Assembly: GCA_011033025.1 (NCBI GenBank)
Contig: WFMF01000171.1
Location: 62,001 to 126,000 of the forward strand
DNA: 64,000 bases
From: Beroe forskalii
Lineage: Eukaryota; Ctenophora; Nuda; Beroida; Beroidae
Reading direction: 5' to 3'
Made by a program: the position numbers and the translations under genes. The notes under the pieces were generated by a model, which was not told where the DNA came from, did no database searches, and was given only the letters and a program-made list of their open reading frames with translations. Below are positions 1 through 13,583 of the stretch, in pieces (positions within the stretch are counted from its first letter, which is position 1; each line of letters begins with the position of its first letter).

Positions 1-2020
1 AGAGTAAAATAAAGACAATTGATCAGAAACAGCAATTGGAGCTACCAGGAGTGATGAAAGCAGCTTTTTGGGATGCACACATGCATCTTTATATTTTAGC
101 AAGATAATATAATATTTTGCCATCTCGGCATCACAATAAGGTGAAAGTAGAAATCAGCACAAAGAAATCTAACAGAAAATAGCCTTCATAGCAAAGGGTC
201 AAGAGTCCCACAACAAACTGATCAATATGGAGCAATCGAATCTTTGATGTTTGAGCTCCACTGCTCTATCAAAATCAAAATTTATCAACTGCCAATCAGG
301 AGCCTAGCAAAGCATTGCGCCTATTTATTCCTAAGCCCACATAGGTGTGTGTACGCGCCGCGCGCTTTCCTTCAGGAGGGCAAAGCGCGCCGCGCGACAC
401 GAACACGTCGACGGACGTTGCCCGTCTATTTCTTTTGGGCGAGCGCGCAAAGTGACGTCCAAATGTGGAACGTTGCGCCGCGCGCGAGGGTAGGGTAACA
501 ACCTAAAAGGGTATACGTATTTAGCAAACCCACCTTAACCTAACCTCGTACTTACGCGCGCGCGCGGTTTGCGACGGGTTAAAGCGAAACTTCACCATAT
601 GTTTTGAGAAGCGCGCACGCGCGGCCGCGGCATGCCGGCATGGGCACGGCGCCGCGTACAATACTTTATACATATCTTGAATGTGATTATCTTATATGGG
701 AGACCTACCCTTATATGACTTCTTAAGCCAGCATAGGTGTGTGTACGTGCCCCGCGCCGCGCAACCATCCTTAGCCCACTTAGGTGTTTGTTAATATTAA
801 CACGTATATCCCTGTTTGCTCTGCGTGTCGCGCTTAATTTTAACTTCCCCAGAAGCGCTGCGTTGCCAGACGTTGCCTGGCCCCTTGCGCGCGCGGCCGC
901 GCGGCCCGACTCGCAAAAAAATATGGGGCAGGGCAAGCAACGTCTGGTAAGGTTAAGCTTAAATCCTAAATCTATTTTTATGCTATAAGTTATCTTTGAA
1001 TAGCTTCAAAATTGATAACATGACTTTGATAATTATTAATTGACTTTCAAACTTTACAACACTACTACATACAATCAAATTTGAGGTAACTCATATTTGA
1101 TTGTATGTAGTAGTGTTGTGAAGTTTGAAAGTTTGAAATATGAGGTAACTCATATTTGATGATTTGAAAGTACTTTGCATTGAAAAAGTCAGCTCGTTGT
1201 AGTTATTTGTGTTGTGGAACTTGGCAATTACAGTGTTTTATTATTTGATAATTATCTGATTTTTTCCTTGCAGCAAATTGCCAAATCACTTTCCTGTTGT
1301 TAGAATCACATTGTTTGCTGCAATACAAACTGGTTTCATCATATGTGTAGTGTATTTTTGTCATCGATAATTTTGTAATTGACCACTATTTTGTTTAATT
1401 TGAAGGTTTAATTCAACAGTTGTTCAACAATTGAATTGAATTGAAGGATTCAAGTGTGATCAAGTAATGAAGCCAGTGATGGCTGAAGAAATTCAATCTC
1501 TTTTTTGCTTGATTTGTTTTAACAATCATTCTTGATTATCTCCTTCAATGGTTCACTATTCTTTGTTGTTATTGAGGACCACATTCACACAACTGTCTAT
1601 GATTTATGATTCTGGCACTCTTCTACATTTCATAGCTGAAACATAATTACTCTTCTTAGTGTAATTTATGTGAGCTTCTTTCAGTTAATTTTTATTAGTT
1701 TATACAAAGCCTTCATGAAGAACAAAGGAACATAATTCCTATCTTGCTTGTTTCGCCATATAGTTTTGTGTACAGGGTCTGATCCTTAAGATACATGTAC
1801 TTTAGGGGGCTAATTAAGGTGTCCATTAAAACTCATTGTAATTTTATACCATGATTAATCAGAGGAAAATCTTGCAGATTAATGTCTTTTTGCTATCAAA
1901 CAAACTACAAACAAACTACAAACAAACTATCAAACAAACTACATTTGAGGTGTATGTCAGTTAGATCAGCATCAGTTTGAATGGTTTCACTTACCACAAT
2001 CTTCTGATACAAACTTAATA
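1..2020. other. 5' non-coding, repeat-rich region
   Basis: No supported gene. Positions about 340-960 are unusually rich in CG and GCGC runs compared with the AT-rich rest of the window, and short open frames there look like by-products of this composition. A motif reading close to TAAGCCCACATAGGTGTGTG occurs near 332 and 724, with a weaker copy near 771. From about 1160 to 1240 the sequence resembles 55610-55690, so it is a dispersed repeat. The 5' UTR and promoter of the DIDO-like gene should lie here, but I could not place them. Confidence 0.5.
1044..1131. repeat. near-perfect hairpin (inverted repeat)
   Basis: A left arm beginning CTTTCAAACTTTACAACACT is matched by a right arm ending AGTGTTGTGAAGTTTGAAAG. 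The arms are about 37 bp with one mismatch and the loop is about 14 bp. Right after it, part of the loop and arm (GAGGTAACTCATATTTGAT) is repeated. This looks like a small palindromic MITE or a replication-generated foldback. Confidence 0.85.
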
Positions 2021-5000
2021 ATGGCTGATGATTTTGATGACTTCATAAATAACCTTGATGATGGAACATTGCACAATAGTGCCCTTTCACTTTCAAAACT
2101 TCTTGCACTGGATGATGAGACTGAGGATGGTGGATTTGAAAAGCTTCTTGGTAGACTGAATGACAAGGATTTGGAGGTAACACTACTGTTAAGCATGAAT
2201 TGGGTTGTTCTGATGTTATTTATAATTTTAGAATATATCTACTGTTATTGTGATGTAAACTTTATTTTCAAATCAATGCAATTAACTTATAACATAACCT
2301 TCAAGTGCTTCAACATATTTGGTTCAACTTATGGAAGTAAAAATCATGCAAATATTGCAGGAAATTATCGACCTAGACACCTTAGAACAGTTGGAACAGG
2401 ACTTGATGGCAGATGAGGCAGTTAGCAGTGATGATTCCCCTCCTGAGCCTACCTCCCCTCCAACAAAAGGTTTTTGTGATATCAGTTTTAAAACTGAGTA
2501 CTTGCTGTTAATGTATGATAAATCCTGCTACCAATAAATCTCCATTTTATGTGTCCAAGGGTATTTGTAACTTTGTAAATAAACAATGTTCAACATCATT
2601 TTGATTTATAATTGATCCCATTTCAGTCAAAAGGACTGAAGCTTCTGAACCATCATTCAAGCATCCTCCATCTGGGAAAGGAAAGAGAGTCAAGGATGAA
2701 GAAACATCTATGAAAAAAGAAGCTGTGAAAGTGTACTGCATCTGTAGGCAGCCTCAAAATAACAGGTAACTTAATACTTTATTTAAATGGATATTATATA
2801 CAACATATAATTAATATTGAATATTTACTTATTCACTTGTTATGCACTATATAACATTATAATACACTGAAGACATGGCAGCTAAGATTCTCTTACTACT
2901 CTTATATCATAATCATAACTGGACATAATCTTCCATTGTTGCTCGATCGCACATAAAGAAGCATCTTAATGCTCATTTCTATCTGTTGATATACACCACA
3001 TTATATTAAATACTCTTGCACAGCCTACATATTATAATTATCATTGTCCACCACAATAATATATTCAAACATTATAATATTTTAGCTTTAACACAGCACC
3101 CTATGAGACTTTGTCACATTATATATTATTTTACATGCCATTTGTACCTGAGGTACAAATGTAATTCATGCTGTGATATATTATTCATTGACATTCGCCC
3201 CATAAGTTGCACAAGAATTTCTTAAAGCGGGGGGAATTGAGACAATTGTTTTCTGTGTTATATATAATAATATGTTTGATGTGGTCTATAACAGGTGCAC
3301 ACACACAGAGGCGCACTTTAGGTGGGGTTCTGCACCATCAGGACCTGAACAATGCTCCTTCGAACAAAGGAGGAGGTGTTGCATAATTCCCGGTGTAGTG
3401 GGGAGGGATAATTGTATTTATATTCATTGTGTGGGTAAATTGGTCTTCAGAGTCCCCAAACACACACAAAGCCAATGTGTCTGAGTGTAGAACTATCTAT
3501 TATTGAAGTAGTAGAAGGTGCTCCTTCGGCAATATAACGGCACTGTTTTGTGTGTAATATACTAGGACTGAATAAAGGGTTATGAAGTTCGAACCAGACC
3601 CAAAGTATATAAAATTTTGAGCATACAGAAACATATAGTAGGGGATTCAGGAGTAACTATTAATCATGTGTAAAACTGCAGACTGCAGAGACCTTTTAGG
3701 ACATTTCCTCACTTGACTAGTATCCCCACTCCTGTTTAAATTAAATCTTGTTTCAGATCGATAACCTGCTCTCCCCAACTTCTTTGCACCCCTGTTCCAG
3801 ATTTATGATCCGCTCTTCCCAACTTCACCCCTGTTTCAGATTAATATCACTGTACCCCTACATTTCAGATTCATGATCTGCTGTGACCGGTGTGAGGAAT
3901 GGTACCACGGTGACTGTGTGGGTATCAGTCTGGAGCGAGGTAGACAAATGGAGAAGAACTCTGAGGATTACGTCTGTGCTAAGTGCACAAAGGAAAGAGG
4001 TCTGGGGGCTTCTACCCCTCCCGTGCTGCAACCTGCTCCTTCCACTGTACACATCCCTTCTTCTCTTAGAGAAAAGGTGGGTCTTCAATCAGGTATATTT
4101 GATTGTAACTGACTTTGATTACTTCTCAGTGAAAAGCATATTAGAATGATTTCATGTTTGAAGGTTGATTTGTGTGAAATTTAAGTCAAAGATTAGGTGT
4201 GTCAAGTTTCCATATTAGTCTTCAGAAACTGATGTATTACTTATTACACTATAGAGAGAATCCCTCTGCGTTATAATTTTAAGATGAGTAGATGTTTTGG
4301 ATCTCTCATGATCTAACATATGCGGAAATTAATAAGATTTCTTTGGGTTACTTTTTTGTATTGAGATTCGAAACATTGAGTCTCAAATATAATAATATGT
4401 ACACGAATAAAATCCAGTAATATTTTATAGAAATATTTTGTAGATGTATGAACTTCTTATTGAATCCTTTCTGATATACGGTTGTTACATGTAAGTCAAA
4501 TCACCGATATTAATAGATCACACACTATGTAGTTATAAATAGACTACCTAGTATATTTATTTATTAACAGCCTATACTATTCACTGTTCAAGAAGTGTAT
4601 CAATGAGTTTATCAGATTGCAGGTTACACTGCCATAATATCTGTCTAATGATTTGTGGCAATACATTGCTGTTAGCACGACTGGTAATCTACTCACTTTT
4701 TTAGAATATTAATTGGTTTGAAATTTTATAAAATCCAAGAGGAATGCTGTGCGTCACAAAATGATATTTACAAGTCAACCGTGCCGGGTGAATAAATATT
4801 TAATTTTCAGAGTCTTACTATTGGAAGCTTGGAGGTCTTACGACTTTGAATTAAAATTACTTGATTCGGGGTATACAAATCAAAGCCATTTCTTATATAA
4901 ATGATTTTAATTTTGTATTGTGTAGGTATCTAATTGTTAATGTTATCCAAATCGAATATATGGCACTCACTATTCTGTACAACAGCTTCCAAGATTGATC

Positions 5001-8000
5001 GATGAAACCTTTTAAGTTCTAACTCTGATGAAAATCCAATTAGAAATATCCTTCTTTTCTCTTTTATCTCCTCTGAACATCTGATGTATGAACTACATTT
5101 CGTGCCATATATATCATGATCTGTAACCTTTCTTCAGGCAAAGTCTCTGAAAGTAGCGACCGTAGTTCCAACAAAGCACTACAGTGCTGATGCGAAGTAC
5201 AACAGATTCGATTCCTACGATACAGTGGACAGAGTGAGTAAATATTATTCTTTGTTTTCCTACGATACAGTAGACAGAGTGAGTAAATATTATTCTTTGT
5301 TTTCCTATGATACAGTGGAAAGAATGAGTAAATATAATATCTGTTCGTCTCGCACATTGCTATTATTATATGGCAGAGATGTATTTTCATTGTTATTCAG
5401 ACGCTCGTCTGTTATCATATAATATCATTGATATATCACTGATATAAATCATTGACTGGGAGAGAGATATAACATGACATTCAGTTGCCAGAATGTAGCA
5501 GTTGCGCTACTAAAGTACTCAAGAATAAATTTAATCCGGAAATTTTTCACCGATTGCTGTTATATTGCATAGGTACCTACATTATATCAAGTTTCTGTGT
5601 GCACTGACTTTCTAACTAACTCAGGTGTGCTCATTTTACTCAATCCAAGAATATTAAATTTGCACTGCCGTTTCTGAAGTTCTTATATAAAATTGAAGTA
5701 AAGACTAAGCTGTCAGAGAACTTAAGTCTCATATCTCCTGAAGATTCCGTAGAAAATACCGTTAAATTTGTTAGACCTTGGTAATTCCATGGAAGTCCTC
5801 ACGGATGACACTGTAAGGTTGAAAATGGATAATTCCATAGAAATATGGTCTGGATCCGGCAGAACTTTAGCGCTATATATCCTTCTTTATTGTTAACTCT
5901 TGAATACCTGACATATATACATTAAATACAATCCCTTTATTGTGGTAACCTTATACCACTGTCTACACTCACCATCCATCTTCATGCCAAGAAAGAGCTG
6001 CCATTCCGAACCAATTGCAGCTGGATTCTGGTTCGGCGTAAAAAGTAATTATTATCTATTATTTCGAGTGTAAAAGAAGCCACACAATATTTGACATTGT
6101 TTCAGTCCACTACGCCGTGTAAGATTGAAGGGTGTCCTGAGTATGCCATGAGAAACTCTCCTTTCTGTTCCGAGAAGTGTGTCCTCAAGTAAGTTACTAA
6201 TTACTAATTAATCATTTAATAAGGAATTCTCGTTATAAATTACTACTTCTTAAGTAAGTGATGCTCGAGTGAATAACTCTTTGTAATGAATAACTACATT
6301 TAGTAAACTTTTATTGCACTTTGTGTAAGTGCAAATTTGATAAACTCCTACTAATTAAGTGTGCACTGATTAAAATAGTGTTCTCGTAATGTTCTGTTCA
6401 ATCAAAAACTCACATTAATTAAAAACGCACATCTTTAAGTGCGCACCAATTACGTGATGCGATTATGTGTGCTAAGGTACTCGAATATCAGTTATTAATA
6501 TCAGTAATTAATATCGGCAGCGTATAAGCTTTCTTGTAGGATAGTAAGATGCTAAAATCAGCGGGATGAACTAGCATGCTCATTGAACATTTGTAAATTT
6601 CAAAAAGCACATACGGTATCGATGAATAATAAGTTGCTTGAATTACTAGTCACTAAGTTAATGTTTAATTCACTGGTATTGTTGAGAACTAATCGCTTAT
6701 AAATTATAATAATATGATTACGAATTTCTCCAAGACTCAGGGGGAAAGAGAGCCTATGGACGGGACTGTGCCTTGTGGCATGAGCTATTTATAAGGATTA
6801 ATAAGGGTACATCTTCTTTGTAACCTATATAAGCCTTCTCGGAATCTTGGACAATGACAATACACAAATCATATAACCCTGCGTGTCCTAACACTTGCTA
6901 TGAACTTCGTTACAACTCCTTTCTGCATATGAATATAATGAAGCTCTGTATCTATAAATATAGGTACTGAGTACTCATTATATATAAACGTCATATAACC
7001 TAAGCCTCATTTTGGAACCTACTTGGACACAGAGTGGCAAATATACCACCTTATTTGTAGATATCCCTCCATTTATATATGGTTCCATGCTTGAGTGGGC
7101 ATCTATAAAGATCAGTATATAAATATAATGATTTCCCATTAGACCTCCTGCTGCTGCTACTGTCATTTAAAACATGTCAGTTAACAGTTTTACCTGGCCA
7201 TATATCACAGACTATCAAACCCGCGCGCGCGCGAAAATAGGATGTTCGTTATGTCATCAACTCCCTACATTGCACTAGGATAATGACGTCATTAACTCCT
7301 TCATTGCACTATGATAATGACGTAATCTATTAATCGCCAGTATTAATTATCGTATGGTCATATATTACGTATGTTTTGCGTATAATGATGCAGGTTCAAT
7401 GCACACCAAGTAATGTCTATTGTATGTTATCTCAACAACAATCAGAAGTTAACGTCCTGTTATCAGGCAAACTTTGTAGATGAATTAGGCAAACTTTGTA
7501 TAGAATTAGGCAAACTTTATATAAATTAGACAAACTTTATATAAATTAGGCAAACTTTATGATTAGTAATTGAGAACGCCCCTTTGTGATTGGTGCACCA
7601 GGTTTGTCTACAGGACACCATCGTATATAGACTTTAGATACCGATGCGCGGGAAGGATATGCACTTCAAAATGAGGTCATTATCAAGGCTTTGAATGGTA
7701 AATCAGTGACGATTAAATGGTAATTTGAAGGGTGCTCTCTCCTTGTATGTCCTGAGTGTCTAATTATTAGGGAGAGTTTTTAATTATACTGAACCACTTT
7801 ATCATGCTAACCACAACACTAAGTCAGGATGATTAGGAAATTATAATATAGAGCTGTCAGCGCACAAAAAAATAGGCGGCTATCTTCAACATAATTTGGC
7901 AGCGCGCACAATGTAAATGACGTCATGTTGTGACCGTCTATTTATATTCTGAGCAAAGATAAGAAGGTTATAACTGTCTAGTGGACAGGATGGGAGCTTT

Positions 8001-11000
8001 GTGTAATGAATCGCGTTCAAAAACTAGACGGGTAAATGTCATTAAATTACTGTTTTAAACCCTGAAAATGATGTTATTTTCTCTAACATGTGATGCGCGC
8101 CCGGGGAAATAATTCATTATACGGAATCCTGTGTGTATCGCCTGGAATGTTTGATCTTCAAAATCATCTCTCAGCATGAGTATTGTATCCGTATAAGATT
8201 TACATCAATCAGATGATTTTCCAGCCTAAATCTTCTCCTTAAACATGCTCTCTCGGACTTATAATAAATCTCTGCCTGATGATTCTACCCTCTAATTAGA
8301 GTCTGGATACTAGATAGTATGGAGAATAAAATGCCGTGTCTTTATGTCCGGATCCTTTAAATTACAAGTATATAGCAAGTATACAGTCGGTAAACCCCGC
8401 ACGCAGGAAGAAGGCGATTCAATGTTATCAACTTAATTGAGCAATTATTTCAACTACCTACTTTCATCATTTATACTTTTACAATATCCTGGTAAACGGT
8501 TATTTCTTGTAATGCAATGTATGAAAGTTTTATGTGCATAAGAAGTTGTACAATTGGTAAACGCTTTCGAGGCTCGAATTCTCGACCAAATTTATCGGTA
8601 TTTTGGCCTGATACAAGCATTCAGTAACTACTGCAACCCGTATAAGAAGCAATAGCTCGTCACTTTGAGAGCCATGCAACGCCCTTACAGGGTTCGGGCG
8701 ATAAGTTCACTCCTCTCAAAGTAAGAAGGCATTATTTTGTTATACTATAAAGACAGAACCCTGTGATAGTTAATAGTCATAATATATTAACATATTAAAT
8801 GCTGCACATTTCAAACATTACAGAAAATGGTCTTCTTTCCCCAGTCACGCACGGACCTCACTAAACGTACCACTCTAAACCCTGATAATTACGACACTCT
8901 TCTCAATCCTCAACAGAATATCTCTTTATATTTTCAACAGAAATTGCACATTGTGCTCCACTTTGCGTCACATAACGTACCACTTTAAACCCTGATAATG
9001 ACGTCACTCTCAACAACCCACTCTTATTTTCAACAGAAAGTGCACATTGTGCTCTCCCTCATTCCTACATAATATATATTTTATATGTTTATCATTTATC
9101 ACAGGATGTCCGGCAACATCAGCCATTTTTCATGGTACATTTTTCATATATGATATATCCGTACACTTCTTAATATGCCCCCGCGAGAAATAGGCGGTCG
9201 AAATGCCGTCGTTAATATTGTGCGCGCTGCAAAATTGCTGAAAATGTGAACGTCTATTTTTCGTGAGCCACCACATTTCATATGATATACGTTCACTCAG
9301 AGAATTATATTTATCTGAAATCCGGGCGTGCGCACCTGAAAACTAGGCGGTTTAATACCTCTTCAATTTACCACTTTGTGCTATGATAATGACGTCATCA
9401 CAGCCGCATCTATTGCCATCCAGCTCGCTAGTTATTATATTACGGAGTAAAAGTGTACCCATGTCGTTTGGGAGCTGTAGAGGTGTATTTTGAGGGCTGC
9501 TACCTGAAAATAGGCGGTTCAGTGTTAATTACTCCGCCGCTTTCTACCATGGTAATGCCGTCATTTTGACCTCTTGTAATGTTTGGAGGAGACCTTCAGA
9601 CCTATATAGTATTATGTATGTATTTATATGTCTCTCTCCGAAAGAGTCTATTGCGCTCTCTCTTATCAGTATATAACATAACACACAGCGCTATGTGCTC
9701 TAACACAATGGCATGAGTTAATGGTTTTTGTGAAGGTCTTCAGAAATATATGGTCAATTGGTAGTCCACTCATCAAAGCTATTATATTGTGTGTGTGATC
9801 AAGAAAAGGGTGTAAAGTTCAGTTCGCTGGGTATGGTAAGAAGGAAGAGAGGCCTGTACGCATATGAATCTACTGCAGACTAATGATACAAGGCTCTGTG
9901 TGTATATCGTCGATACACACATTGGTAACATTCCAAGTGATCTTATAATTTGACAGCTGCTGGTAAATTATAAGTGCGGGTTTTCCCTGAAATCTCTCAT
10001 ATCAAGCGCTATATCTGGTATTAGAGTTCCATGGCCCATCATGGTGCGGAATTGTAACCATTTCCGGTATCAGTGTCAGGGGCAAAAGTAGGGCGAAAGT
10101 GTGTGCAATAATGAGGTTGAAATTACAAGTACAGTTAATTCTAATGTGACGAATTATGTGAGATTCTGTGCATCTGTTAGGGTGATCCCTTCCTTCTTGG
10201 ATGATTTTGTGAACTGGGCAGAGAGAGTATTTTCCACGGTAACTATTTAGTACCTTGGGAGTGGCTAACGTACAAGTTGGAGCTTATTACACGGCTATCA
10301 CTCTTAGCCCTGGAAACTTCATCAATTCATCACTCTGAACCATGACGCTGACCTCACTTCCACTCCGCTTAGGGTTTGTGCGATCCCTCAAATCTGTCAG
10401 AAAAACGTGATCCCCAGCTTTACTGTGCATTATGATTCCACCACTGATCTAATTATTGATACGGAGAATTCATGTGTACAGATATATAATATTTTAATCT
10501 ATGAACTACAGTACAGAAGTGCTGTAGTCCGATCAGTCCATATCTCAGGGTTACAAAAAGCAATATAAAATGAAGTCCTTGTTTGAAGTCCTTGTTTCGC
10601 TCAATATGTGACCAATATAATATACGGCCCCTAGTCCACTTACACTAATTGGTGTTTACATGGGTCACCGCCCAATAACTATGTGGTTTAAAAAGGTCTT
10701 TTCGTAGATGAGAATATGTTTCAAATATAATAATGTTTAATATAAAACTGCACAGGGTTCGCTCTGCACCTTCTGGTAATAACATTGTGATGTATACGCC
10801 TCATTTGTAGCTCTTATTTCGCCCACCTATTGACGATAGCAAGGGTCATGCTTAAAAATAGGCGGTTTAAAAGGACTTACTGCTTTAGAAATTAGATGAG
10901 AATATGTTGCATTGATATGTGGACACGTACTGCATATACTTGGTGTGACGGGTCAATACTCAATATTTCTTGGAAAATTGGGGAGCGGTTTCATACAGAT

Positions 11001-11530
11001 GCATTACATTGAGTCTTTTTGGCGTTCCATATCAACGTACATACATCGCGGAAAATTATGGGTAATTTGCAGTTTGTTAAAATACGGCATGAATGTGAAT
11101 GGTATGTTTAATGATAAGTGAGCAGCATCGTGGTACCATGGCCAGATGGCACAATCTTCTTACTTAGCCGTATTTAAAGGTGCCTTCCGCCTGCCTAATG
11201 CCTATTGTTATGGGCATCTAAAAAGACTCTAGCGACCCTTTGACTATTCTCAGAACTAAATATGGTGTTATGAATGATAAACCTGCTACTCTGTAAATCT
11301 AAACTGTAGATTTTCTTCTTCAATCTTCATGCAAATACGGTATATCCATCTACTTTCAAACCACAAAACTTTCTCCGCATAATCTCCTAATTTGGTATTC
11401 CTGGGTTCTGAGGGGGTGTACGGTAGAAATAAAATGCAGTTGTATTTGACATCCAATCACTGGATTGTGACACGCTCTCCCTATTTGCAGGTTTGCACAA
11501 GACAACATGAAGAGCAGTACTTCATCGAAG
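2021..11530 (+). CDS. DIDO1/PHF3-like PHD-finger protein, 5' seven exons (3' part not found)
   Basis: Coding exons (phase-checked): 2021-2176, 2361-2469, 2627-2765, 3869-4076, 5138-5233, 6106-6188, 11491-11530; together 277 codons, all open, all introns GT-AG. The acidic N-terminus (MADDFDDFINNLDD) is followed by a Ser/Pro linker, a basic stretch and a PHD finger (about residues 126-176) split by an intron. Its core CICRQPQNNRFMICCDRC plus HGDC and CAKC gives the C4HC3 ligands. A second Cys cluster (CKIEGC...FCSEKCVLK) and the FAQDNMKSS continuation match the region after the PHD in DIDO1. Family members bind H3K4me3 in the nucleus and act on RNA polymerase II elongation and splicing. The TFIIS-like and SPOC domains expected downstream were not seen; the last exon ends in a good GTGAGT donor, so the gene should continue. 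The call rests on the PHD sequence, which is closer to DIDO1 than to CXXC1. Confidence 0.87.
5214..5348 (+). repeat. 45-bp tandem triplication spanning a splice donor
   Basis: Copies start near 5214, 5259 and 5304 (period 45, so 15 codons). Each carries the last coding bases of the DIDO-like exon (TACGATACAGTGGACAGA) followed by the donor and the start of the intron. Copies 1 and 2 both keep AGA|GTGAGT. Copy 3 is changed to AGAATGAGT and has lost the GT. The frame stays open across all three copies, so use of donor 2 would add exactly 15 residues. Confidence 0.9.
6430..6480. repeat. copy of the terminal repeat of the 43.5-45.5 kb element
   Basis: The run AAGTGCGCACCAATTACGTG followed by GATGCGATTATGTGTGCTAAGGTAC (given here in parts) is closely similar to the reverse complement of the left terminal repeat at 43513-43565. 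Upstream, from about 6290, further pieces with TAAGTGTGCAC and TTAATTAA motifs suggest a short degenerate MITE of the same family. Confidence 0.55.
7221..7336. mobile_element. AATAGGCGG/TGACGTCA hairpin MITE family, degenerate copy
   Basis: It starts with a GCGCGCGCGAAAATAGG end and contains two GATAATGACGT cores, at about 7280 and 7313. The terminal arm is diverged (AATAGGATG instead of AATAGGCGG). It is assigned to the family by shared order: GC-rich end, AATAGG, GTCATCAA, ATTGCACTA, GATAATGACGTCA. Confidence 0.55.
7464..7563 (+). repeat. minisatellite, about 5 copies of a 21-24 bp unit
   Basis: The unit reads close to AATTAGGCAAACTTTGTATA, with small length changes between copies. It lies inside the long intron of the DIDO-like gene. 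Confidence 0.8.
7862..7956. mobile_element. AATAGGCGG hairpin MITE copy
   Basis: The left arm GCACAAAAAAATAGGCGG pairs with a right arm GACCGTCTATTTATATTC. The core contains ATGACGTCAT. The length of about 95 bp matches other copies. Confidence 0.65.
9179..9272. mobile_element. AATAGGCGG hairpin MITE copy
   Basis: The left end CCGCGAGAAATAGGCGGTC and right end GAACGTCTATTTTTCGTGAG form imperfect terminal inverted repeats. The centre is TTAATATTGTGCGCGCTGC, shared with the copy at 14851. Confidence 0.7.
9327..9425. mobile_element. AATAGGCGG hairpin MITE copy
   Basis: The left end GCGCACCTGAAAACTAGGCGG is followed by CTATGATAATGACGTCATC and a decayed right arm CCGCATCTATTGCC. The CRE-like TGACGTCA core is intact. 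Confidence 0.6.
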
Positions 11531-13361
11531 GTGAGTGATTTAATGTTTAAAGAAAAATACTTTCTGTGATATTTCAGTTGCAAAAGTATTGCTTGACTGA
11601 TAAATATTGTTTGAATGAAATAAAAATCTTTATTCTAAAAAAGGTTATATTTCAAATCATAATGCTCTTTAATTTTCTGCCGCTTGTCTTGCAAAAGAAG
11701 GATGAAAACAGCAAAAGTAACTCATATTGTAGAGGGTTTATTATTATCTAATACTGCAACTGCTATATATTTTGATATATTTTGATATATTTTGTTGCGA
11801 AAATGCTAAAAACGAGTGTTTTTCGAAACTAAACACTTTGACATTATTATATATGCTTAGTGCAACAGCTTGAGCCCCTTGCGCAAGCGTTCCAAGCTAA
11901 AAACACTATTCCTGGAAAAACTCCGCCCTGGTTTTTATACCTTTTACAAAATAGAAATAACTACATAGTTTGGTTTCAACCACATACACCTACCATTGAT
12001 AACGGCCTTCCTGCAAACCATCTGAATATTATGATATGAGTGCGACTTAGAATAGAGCATAAAATGGTACTATGACGTCACATACCTAAGTACTAAAGAA
12101 CTTGTGAGTAATCAGTGGCTGCTGAATATTGTGACGTGTTTAGGGGGTCGGTTAGTCAGTAAAACATGCACTTTTGCAGTGTTTACCAGTGCATGGTTAC
12201 ATCATTAGCTTCAAAATATATAAATTGGTTGAAATACTTGATTTGGACGAGGAAAAAGACGAGGAAAACATTTGCTTCGGTTATTATGAGCAAAGTTTCG
12301 GTCAAGATTATACCTTGACGAACTTAAGTTAATTCTGTTCCAGTGACTACAGTTCTAAAATTTTGCGTGCATTTTTTTATAAATTTCTGTTTGGATTATT
12401 ACAAGACACTGCTTCGTGTCAGGACCTGCAATCAAACATTTCTCAACCATGCTGTATGTTGTGACGCACGCATTGATTGATTGAAACTGTGCCCTTCAGA
12501 GGGCGTTGTCGTTTTTATGGGATGCATTCAGAAAGGAAGTCGGAAGATTTTATGAGTGAATCGTTAAATATTCGCTATTCTTCCAACAATTCTGAAAATT
12601 TCCGCTAGATTTTACAACTGACAGTCTAAATTTCAGTATGAATATGCGGAAACAATTTTATGTATGACGCCTATAATGATTATGAGTGAAAACAATTAAG
12701 TTTAAAGTTCTCCAATCAATGATTCCTTCGATCTATAACAGTATAACGTCATTGACAGAAGACTGACAGAGTACTTTTATTTTTAGAAGAGAAGATATTT
12801 TAAAATAACACAACCTATCTTCGATTCGTGACCATTTCTTCTACTCTATTAAAATAATCTGCCTGTCCGATTATATGCCCAGACTACGACTACGAACAAT
12901 TTCTATTCGTTCGACGTACTGTCAAAGGCTCCTATGAATGGGAGAAAGCAAATCCATTAAATCTGTTCTCCATTCTTCTATATTAACTATTAAATCCATC
13001 ACATATTTTGTTTTATAATGATAACATTTTATCTTATAACGCAAGTTTTTATTGCTCAACCTCGCTATTCAAGTTACTATAGCTTTGAAACTATGCGTTT
13101 CATGCAAAAGGAATCCCATTCACCAATCTTATAAAATACTATTGCAAGCAATTTTAAGTACAGAATTTCCATTTTACAACTTTCCAATTTAATGAAAATC
13201 AGTTTACTTTACTCCTTATACCCTCATGGTTTAAAGTAAAATTAAAGTACCCCAGATATTACCAAATGATGGACGATGGCACCTATGTATCGTTTTACTT
13301 TGCTGCTGCATGAACATAGAACATTGTACGTTCTTTGTACGTTCTTCTGCTACATCTAGAA

Positions 13362-13462
13362 TCCGCGCGCGAAAAATAGGCGGTTCAATACGTCATCAAC
13401 TAACTGCATTGTGCTGTGATAATGATGAAATGTTAAACGCCTATTTCTCCTTTTGCACATAA
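13362..13462. mobile_element. AATAGGCGG hairpin MITE, well-preserved copy
   Basis: The left end CGCGCGCGAAAAATAGGCGG is matched by a right end AACGCCTATTTCTCCTTTTGC. The core runs GTCATCAACTAACTGCATTG then CTGTGATAATGATGAAA. No open frame; non-autonomous. Confidence 0.75.
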
Positions 13463-13532
13463 GAGATACCTAATTTCAGCGACGTATAATAAGCTTGCCC
13501 GTTGGATCTCGAAAATCGAAATATTCATCCCA

Positions 13533-13583
13533 TTGACCAATCAGCGTGCGAGTTAACGGTAAACTCGTGCGCTGATTGGTCAA
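13533..13583. repeat. CCAAT-box inverted repeat
   Basis: The arm TTGACCAATCAGCGTGCGAG and its reverse complement (CTCGTGCGCTGATTGGTCAA, one mismatch) are separated by a short spacer around AACGGT. Each arm carries a GACCAATCAG motif (CCAAT box). The related words CGCTGATTGGTC recur near 50190 and 50230. Confidence 0.8.

Larger units (their letters stand above)
6189..11490 (+). other. 5.3 kb intron of the DIDO-like gene, packed with small repeats
   Basis: This intron holds no supported exon. It contains several copies of the AATAGGCGG hairpin family (near 7221, 7862, 9179, 9327, 9510, 10850), a tandem array at 7464-7563, and a stretch at about 6430-6480 related to the terminal repeats of the 43.5-45.5 kb element. 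GT donor (GTAAGT) at 6189 and a TTTGCAG acceptor at 11490 bound it, and codon phase (2 then 1) fits. Confidence 0.6.

Noticed and set aside
592-988. Arg/Ala-rich frames on both strands in the GC-rich left region
   Set aside because: Low-complexity product of CGCG runs; no splice sites or homology.
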